This document shows, one piece after another, positions 58,429 through 64,000 of a stretch of 64,000 nucleotides of DNA. The notes under the pieces were generated by a model. It saw only the letters and a program-made list of their open reading frames with translations, was not told the origin of the DNA and did no database searches. The stretch is from Perkinsus olseni. Its lineage: Eukaryota; Perkinsozoa; Perkinsida; Perkinsidae. The translations under genes and the position numbers were made by a program. Location of the stretch: contig JABANP010000216.1 in assembly GCA_013115135.1 (NCBI GenBank), forward strand, positions 1 through 64,000, written 5' to 3'. Every line of letters starts with the position of its first letter. Position 1 is the stretch's first letter.

Positions 58429-59274
58429 GTGTGGGAGCCGTGCGTTTCATTGTTCCCGTGTGGAAGTTTGTTGTCTGTGCTATGTTTCATCAAGACATCG
58501 TCGACAAGATATTCGAGGCAATGGTCACTGGTGATGGAAGCTCTCAGACAGTCCGTGGCCGGGCTCAGTCTTCTGGTGGTCTTGAAGATCGATGAGGAGT
58601 TTTGGGCCGCTAAGGCTACCGCCATCCTCGGCAGTGTCGAGGATGAAGCCGCTGTTCGCCAGTTCCTGGTTGCCAGTGCTGTGGCTGTGGCCGACGAACT
58701 GGACCGATACATTGCGTCGGCCGCTGCGAAAGCCTGGAAGTCGACTGCGAAGCAGCGAATCGTCGACTTTTAGGACTTGCTTGAGAAGCTGACGGCCGAG
58801 TTGCGCTGTAGTTTACCGGCCAGTCTCATCCCACCGATCAAGGTGCTGTCGAAATTGAAGAATGGGGAGTTCGTTGAGCTGCAAGAGTTCAAATTCTCCG
58901 ACGGCCAGTCGTGGGCGGCTACTCGTACCACCACCGTCTCGGGTGACACGGTCGAGATCCTAGTTGATGCATTTTCAGCGCCCAAACAGAAGTCGAAATA
59001 CGGTATACCGTTCGTTCCGGCGGGTGAGGGTGTTGTGCCTGTTGTGGTGGATGGTCGGCTGTGTGACTGCGATGGGAAGTTCCTGCGTCTTGCTCGTTAT
59101 CTGGCAGAGGTCGTCGCCATGGCGGCTACGGCGAATTGGAGTGCTGCTCTCCGTGCGGACGCGGCCCATCGCCGGTCTGTTCCGGCGAGAATTATGGCTG
59201 ATGAAGGTGCTTGCTACGACTTCTTAATAACAGAGGACTACGTTAATCGTATTTTCAGACTGAAACTAGTTTAG
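58429..59274 (+). CDS. Unrecognised protein, open frame interrupted by a single TAG
   Basis: Two open segments, 58429-58770 and 58774-59274, are in the same frame and separated only by TAG at 58771-58773. The first includes LKIDEEFWAAKATAILGSVE and an Ala-rich helix (ASAVAVADELDRYIASAAAK). The second includes SLIPPIKVLSKLKNGEFVEL, a GDTVEILVDAFSAPK stretch and YDFLITEDYVNRIFRLKLV. Codon usage is similar across both. An ATG lies at 58534 and may be the start; an upstream exon is possible. No family recognised. Either the TAG is a disabling mutation or these are two parts of a gene with an unseen intron. Confidence 0.4.
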
Positions 59275-61670
59275 AAGTTAAATCAACTTCAAGTTTAACT
59301 TTCAGTCAGTTTCGGTGTTAGTGGCGTACTATCTACCTGGGCTCGTTTCGGCTGCCTTCTGCGGGTATGGGAACTGAGCGAACCCGGCCCGTCTCGTGAA
59401 GCCCGTCGGAGGTTTACGAGGCAGTCTGAGTTTATGTCTCCGCCCCGGAGCTTAGGCTTCAGGCTGGAAACTTTTGCCAGTCCCAGCGACTATGGAATTT
59501 CATTTTCTGAGAAGCAGGTTCGAACTCATAATTTTTGCGGAGGTACCGCATTTTTAGAGCATTTTGGACTGAACTAATCTATATGAATTATATTAGTGTA
59601 TTCTTACTTTAATATCATAATAAATTTGATATCGATAAAAGTTTCACGATATTCCCAGCAGCGCTAGCAGAAATCGAGAAATCGAAAAATTATTTTTTAT
59701 GCTACATTTACACTATCAACCGATCGCTGTCGCCTCAGGAGTGTCGAGGCCTGGCAATGCAATGTTTGAGTATTTTGTGCAAGGGGGACCAGAGGCGGAT
59801 GAAGCAACTGAGGAAGTGTGATGGTGTGAAAATAATAGTGAGACAACTCCGAAGGTGACCTGCTGGTTTTGCGCTAGCGCTCGCCCGATTGATCGATTTT
59901 GGTGGCAGATATTCATCTGGACGAGACCCTGTTCCGCTGCCATCGACATCCTGGAGAGTAGGTGGTGATTCTGATGACGATGGCGATGTCGATGGCATGT
60001 AAGAGGGTCGCTTGACTGAACTGTTCATTCTCACTACCGATGAACCCACTGTGTTATGAGCTCCTCCGGAGAATTGTATCGGGAATTTTGGTATCAATTC
60101 TCGGTAACTGCAATTGAGGTGAGAATTGGTATGTTGCTGATGCCACTTGCATGAACGGCGTCCATGGATTTTGTTGGAAGTACGGTTTCTACTTTCTTGC
60201 TGAAATCTTCATGGTCTTCTTGTGAAAAATAGACAGGCAGTTGACCTTGGATTTGGCTAAGCTACAGAGACAAGGTGAATTGCAAAATTCTATTGTGTCC
60301 AACTTTGGGCGTTGGTTATCGGTAACTGTGAATTATCGTGTATTGTTATTTTAAGCTGGTGAATGCGCCCAAAAAAATAGTATTTTTATTCACATTTTTG
60401 CAGGTTTATTATTTTTCCTAAATTTATTCATAGCATTTAACAATTAGATATGCGAAATTTTATTCCTGCAAAATTGAATTTATGATTCAACTGTCACTTA
60501 ACTGTGCGTGATATGAACCTGAAATTGCGTCCAACTCTGTTGGTTGGTTCCTGGGAACTGTTAATTATCATGTATTCTTCTTTTAGGGGATATTGTTTTT
60601 AGGCTGGTAAATGCACCAAAAATATTATTTCTATATACATTTTTACCCGTTTATTATTTTTCCCCTAATTTAGTCATAGCATCATCTTTGAGTGTCCATT
60701 TTATTCGTGTAGAATTAATTTGATGATTCACTTGTGCGTGATATGAGTCTGAGATTGCCGTGTTCCTAACTACACACTTAGAAACACGTACGAGGGAGTT
60801 GATAAAAAATATTGTGCGCCCTGATGGAATCCAACGTACGGGCTTATGTGGCCCGTCAGTTCATGCCGCCAAGCCGATGCGCGCGGGAACTATGTAAATT
60901 GGATCTCTCTGCAGGCTATCATTGGGGGTATGCGCGGTTGATTGCGTGTGGAGCTGCATCTTGGGCTGCAAGAAATCGGAGGAGGGATTTATCATAAATT
61001 TTAATGGTGTTGGGCATCTGTTGGAGTGCCTGGAGGTCGGACCGAGCGTGTTGAAAAGACAGGTGAGGAGGACACAATCACATGTCTCTACAGTTTCGAG
61101 GGTGAATACGATTGACCGGTTTGGGAGTATTATTGATGACTCGGTGAATGGCGACGATTAGTTGCTTCACGTTACCACTCCGACACCAGCAGTGGGAGGA
61201 AATTTCCTAAGTTCCTAGTCTATTGGTGGATTTGGCTCGCTTATCTCGAGCGGGGACGACACGAGTGGTCATTTTTGTGAGACAGTTCTGAGTCGAGAGC
61301 ACAAAACTTCTCGTCTGCACCATCCTTTAGAGGCTATCGACCCTCAGTTTGCCAGGGTGACCCGTGCAGCAGTTGCTCATGTTCAGATTGTGGGCTGCCT
61401 TAGTGACCTGCTCGAGACCTCTGCCCTCGCTCGTCTACAGTTCCTCCAGTGGAACTCACCAGTAGGCTTCTTCGGAAAGGCCTGAATCATTATTGATCGT
61501 AGATAACTCTGAGAAGCGGCGTGAAGCTCCTGCTGGGTCTCCTTGTTCGGGAACAGCGGAGTACGGGAGCTGTAGGCGAGGATGGAACGATGACGGATGT
61601 GTAAGTTGCTGCGCGATCGATCGGCGATCCTGAAGAGGGCCTTCTGCAATCGCTCTGTCGTCTGCGTGAG
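59275..61670. other. AT-rich non-coding stretch
   Basis: No supported gene. Two similar AT-rich segments around 60330-60480 and 60560-60740 share TTTTTAGGCTGGTAAATGC/AAGCTGGTGAATGC, a TTTATTATTTTTCC block and CACTTAACTGTGCGTGATATGA/CACTTGTGCGTGATATGA, so they form a degenerate direct repeat of about 215 bp. Confidence 0.4.
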
Positions 61671-61673
61671 TTT

Positions 61674-62025
61674 ACAGTCCAACGTCGACAGTACGGCTTA
61701 GGTGTACCTTCCTGAGGGGGATTAGTTCAGCCTGTTAAATAGGTTTTATTAATCCCTAAGTGATTGCTTGATTATGAATTCCCAAGTCTGTGTGTGAGTT
61801 GTAAAGTCCAACGTGGACAGTACGGCTCAGTTAGACCAGCACCACCGAAGTACCTTTCTTGTGAGGGTTTCAGTTCTGCAACTATTGCCTCGGCAACATC
61901 AACGATCTAGTGTAGCTTTAGCGCAGCTCCTTTCCGGTGCGAGAGAAGCGTGAGTTCAAAGTCCAACGCCTAAGACAGTACAGCTTGCCAACGAGGTACC
62001 TTTCTGAGAGGGTCGAGTTCAGCTG
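61674..62025 (+). repeat. Three degenerate copies of a GTCCAACG..GACAGTACGGCT repeat
   Basis: Copies start near 61675, 61806 and 61961. Each has GTCCAACG, then (GA)CAGTACGGCT or CAGTACAGCT, then GTACCTTTCT/CTTCCTGAG(A/G)GGG, then (G)AGTTCAGC. Spacing is about 130 and 155 bases. Function unknown. Confidence 0.6.
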
Positions 62026-63074
62026 CTTGCATTGGCCCTGTTTATCTCCGTTGTGTGTTACTTAATCTCATTGATGTCCAGGGTCGTCCCTTGGATTCCT
62101 CGGGTAGTTCCCTTGCTCGGTCTCACAGTGTCCTATTATCATTTTTCTATTTGCTCCCTGACCGGGGTCCGCCTTGCCTGGGTTCTTTCCCGACATATTT
62201 TGTATCTTACAGGCATCGACCTTGGAATCCTACGGCTCATTCCGCCTCTACACAAAGCCAACAGAAGGAGTATCAAGCCTCCAGCGGATCGTCCGAGAAC
62301 TGCCCTGATACCAACTCCGGTGAGCCTTCGTTGCTGTGCGCGATCGGGTGCCCTTCTGGTTGACGTGTTTGCTTCTGTTTCTCTCCGATTCAAATTTTGC
62401 CAGCGTGGAGAGGGTTACAAGCTCGCGATGTATTCGGTTATGCACGACTGAGGCGGATGCAGGCCGTTTTTGAGACTTTCATGCGTCAACCTAAGATACC
62501 TCTCTAGCTCTGGCTGAGAATAAACGATGTCCAACTTTTTGGCAAATCTGCGAATTACGAACGAGTAGGGGGTTTTAGCGATGTGGGCGAAATGTGGTAT
62601 GAGGGATCATCATACCACACCTCTTTCACATCGTAATCTTCTGACTGTATTAAAATCATAATTACTAGTGAAAAGATCCCCCGTTTCTATAAACTCGTGT
62701 ATAATATAGATTCGGTTTCGGAGAGGTTTTCTGAATAAGATGTTCTATTCATTTTCGTACCTGTTCTGGTATCGACAAACTTATCTTCAAGAGAAGGAAA
62801 GCGTTCCTCCGCTCCTTCCACAAGCTAACGATGCGAGAATTTCTTCGCTCGTTTCCACTGGATAGCAACAGAGTTCAAAACACGAGTTAGCGAGGGTGAA
62901 TTGGGAGTCTTTGTAGCACAAGATTCAGTAGCCTTCGTCGACCACGATTGAGCCACTGGCTTCGGATAGGAATCTAGAACTTTTTTTAGTGAACTCGGAA
63001 GATGCTCTCACGTAAGGCGTTTTTACTTTAGGAAACTTTTCGACGTCACCGTACGGCGATGCTCAGTCCGCGAG
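62026..63074. other. Intergenic stretch with a 55-bp imperfect palindrome
   Basis: At 62579-62633, CGATGTG/CACATCG and GTGGTATG/CATACCAC are nested inverted repeats with equal 8-base spacers on each side. The 139-residue plus-strand frame at 62032-62451 is hydrophobic but resembles nothing I recognise. The CAACCTAAGAT motif occurs at 62485-62497. Confidence 0.4.
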
Positions 63075-63099
63075 GTGTCTCTTTTCCGTTTTTCACGTC

Positions 63100-63235
63100 C
63101 TCTGCTGCAATCAGGTCGAGTGAAGTGGGCCTCGCCTGCCGCGGTCTTTCGCATTGACGACCTGTATGACATGAGAATGAGAATCTATTGCTTGCTATCG
63201 ATAGTGGTGAGGCCAACTATCCAAGTTGGGAATTC
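63100..63235 (+). CDS. Possible exon of the right-edge gene
   Basis: After a pyrimidine tract and AATCAG (ending near 63114), the frame reads GRVKWASPAAVFRIDDLYDM and then a hydrophobic IYCLLSIVV. Placed on the same strand as the partial gene further right. The connection was not proven. Confidence 0.3.
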
Positions 63236-63647
63236 ATGCGTATTAGTTTTTCTCGATAAACGTGGAGGCGACAAAGTCAAATACTGGAATTTGTTGAAAG
63301 ATTTTTTTGTGGATTTTTTAAAATTTGATACGACTTTAAAAATGAAATAAAACGACATTAAACGTAAAATTCCAATTACGAAAATGATGATGCGAATAAC
63401 GTCGAGAATTGTGGATGTGGTAGAGGAAACAGGAGTTGCCTGAACAGGATGCTTCGGTTCTCGTCAAGAATCTGGGAAGCCCGACCATAGCGGAGAAATA
63501 CACAAAAAATAGCGCTTTTTGGGGGCCCTAAATTTCCGTCAGGAATCAGCGCTATACATGTAGCTTGGTCGATGCATAATAATATATTGTATTGGAGAGG
63601 TTGATCCGTGCAAATGACGGAAGAAAAGATTCTCGACCTTTTCAGGT

Positions 63648-64000
63648 TGGGTTCGACCCCCCTGCAGATATCGGAGAGCGGTTGGTGCTGTCGAGCACGG
63701 AGAGCCTTCAGTCGAGTACCGGCATGAGAGACGACGTGTTGAGAAGGGAGACGTTGACGAGGGAGGAGAGGCAGCAGTTGGAGGCTATCAGGCTGTATCC
63801 TGAGCTCAGGGAGCTTGAACTCTGGCAGGTGACGGGTGGAAAGATACTCTCTAGTGTTGTCCCTTTCGTATCGCCCATGGTGGGTATACTGCACAAGAGG
63901 ACCGACGGGAAGATCTTATCGGGCTGTGATGCTGTCAACGTTCGGGATACCCCGGCTTCAGTTTGCGTTCTCTTACCCGTGGTGCAAACTGAGGTCTGTC
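63648..64000 (+). CDS. Partial coding region running off the right edge
   Basis: After TTTTCAG (63641-63647) the frame GTT GGG TTC GAC CCC is open to the last base of the window (117 codons). It includes DDVLRRETLTREERQQLEAI, LYPELRELELWQ and VVPFVSPMVGILHKRTDGK. The first part is charged and helical, the second more globular. The protein is incomplete and not recognised. The opposite-strand frames in this interval are judged to be shadows. Confidence 0.45.

Noticed and set aside
62032..62451. 139-residue hydrophobic ORF as a membrane protein
   Set aside because: Starts outside an ATG context (TTG), has an arbitrary hydrophobic profile, and overlaps equally long frames on both strands.
63376..63894. 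172-residue minus-strand ORF at the right edge
   Set aside because: The plus-strand frame beyond 63648 has a clear splice acceptor, better codon pattern and runs open to the window end. The minus frame is its shadow.

Overview
The window is eukaryotic nuclear DNA. Genes are split by many short GT-AG introns (mostly 44-56 nt). There are LTR-retrotransposon remains and a Helitron-like element. At 49498-49519 there is a 22-nt sequence that fits the dinozoan trans-splicing leader at 20 of 22 positions. Together these suggest a perkinsid or dinoflagellate-lineage alveolate, most probably Perkinsus-like. That is an inference; no ribosomal or organelle marker is present.

Layout. (1) 1-10.26 kb is AT-rich and dominated on the minus strand by a frame-shifted Helitron-like transposon: Cys-rich N-terminus, HUH Rep motifs, PIF1-type helicase. 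A GIY-YIG nuclease is fused directly behind helicase motif VI. All five frame breaks checked by hand lie in homopolymer runs. (2) 10.9-12.9 kb holds a gag-protease fragment of an LTR retrotransposon between two identical 133-bp direct repeats. (3) 14.5-24.4 kb is a host gene cluster on the plus strand: a small secreted Cys-rich protein, a truncated and a near-complete secreted FAD-linked (BBE-like) oxidase, an inverted array of 21-bp repeats, an EF-hand protein, and a papain-like cysteine protease. The protease resolves into 8 exons and 378 codons, with one in-frame TAG. (4) 24.4-30.7 kb is decayed, with BEL/Pao-like reverse transcriptase pieces and a perfect 47-bp palindrome. (5) 30.8-35.4 kb (minus) is a complete 12-exon nucleotide-sugar transporter of 379 aa.

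(6) 35.7-50.4 kb is a tandem duplication with a period of about 7.46 kb. Each unit carries a minus-strand secreted-family gene, a plus-strand HGGG/Cys zinc-repeat gene, a second plus-strand secreted-family gene of the same 4-exon plan, and a further small secreted gene. Decay is asymmetric: the first two genes are broken in copy A and intact in copy B, while the last is broken in copy B. (7) 53.6-58.2 kb (plus) is a helical-repeat-like protein gene with at least 15 exons. Several of its introns share one GC-rich 15-18-nt motif. (8) 58.4-64.0 kb holds an unrecognised ORF with an internal TAG, degenerate repeats, and a partial gene running off the right edge.

Exon boundaries were worked out by hand from splice-site sequence, reading phase and family similarity. 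No alignment or database search was run. Where exon sums close exactly in frame this is stated.
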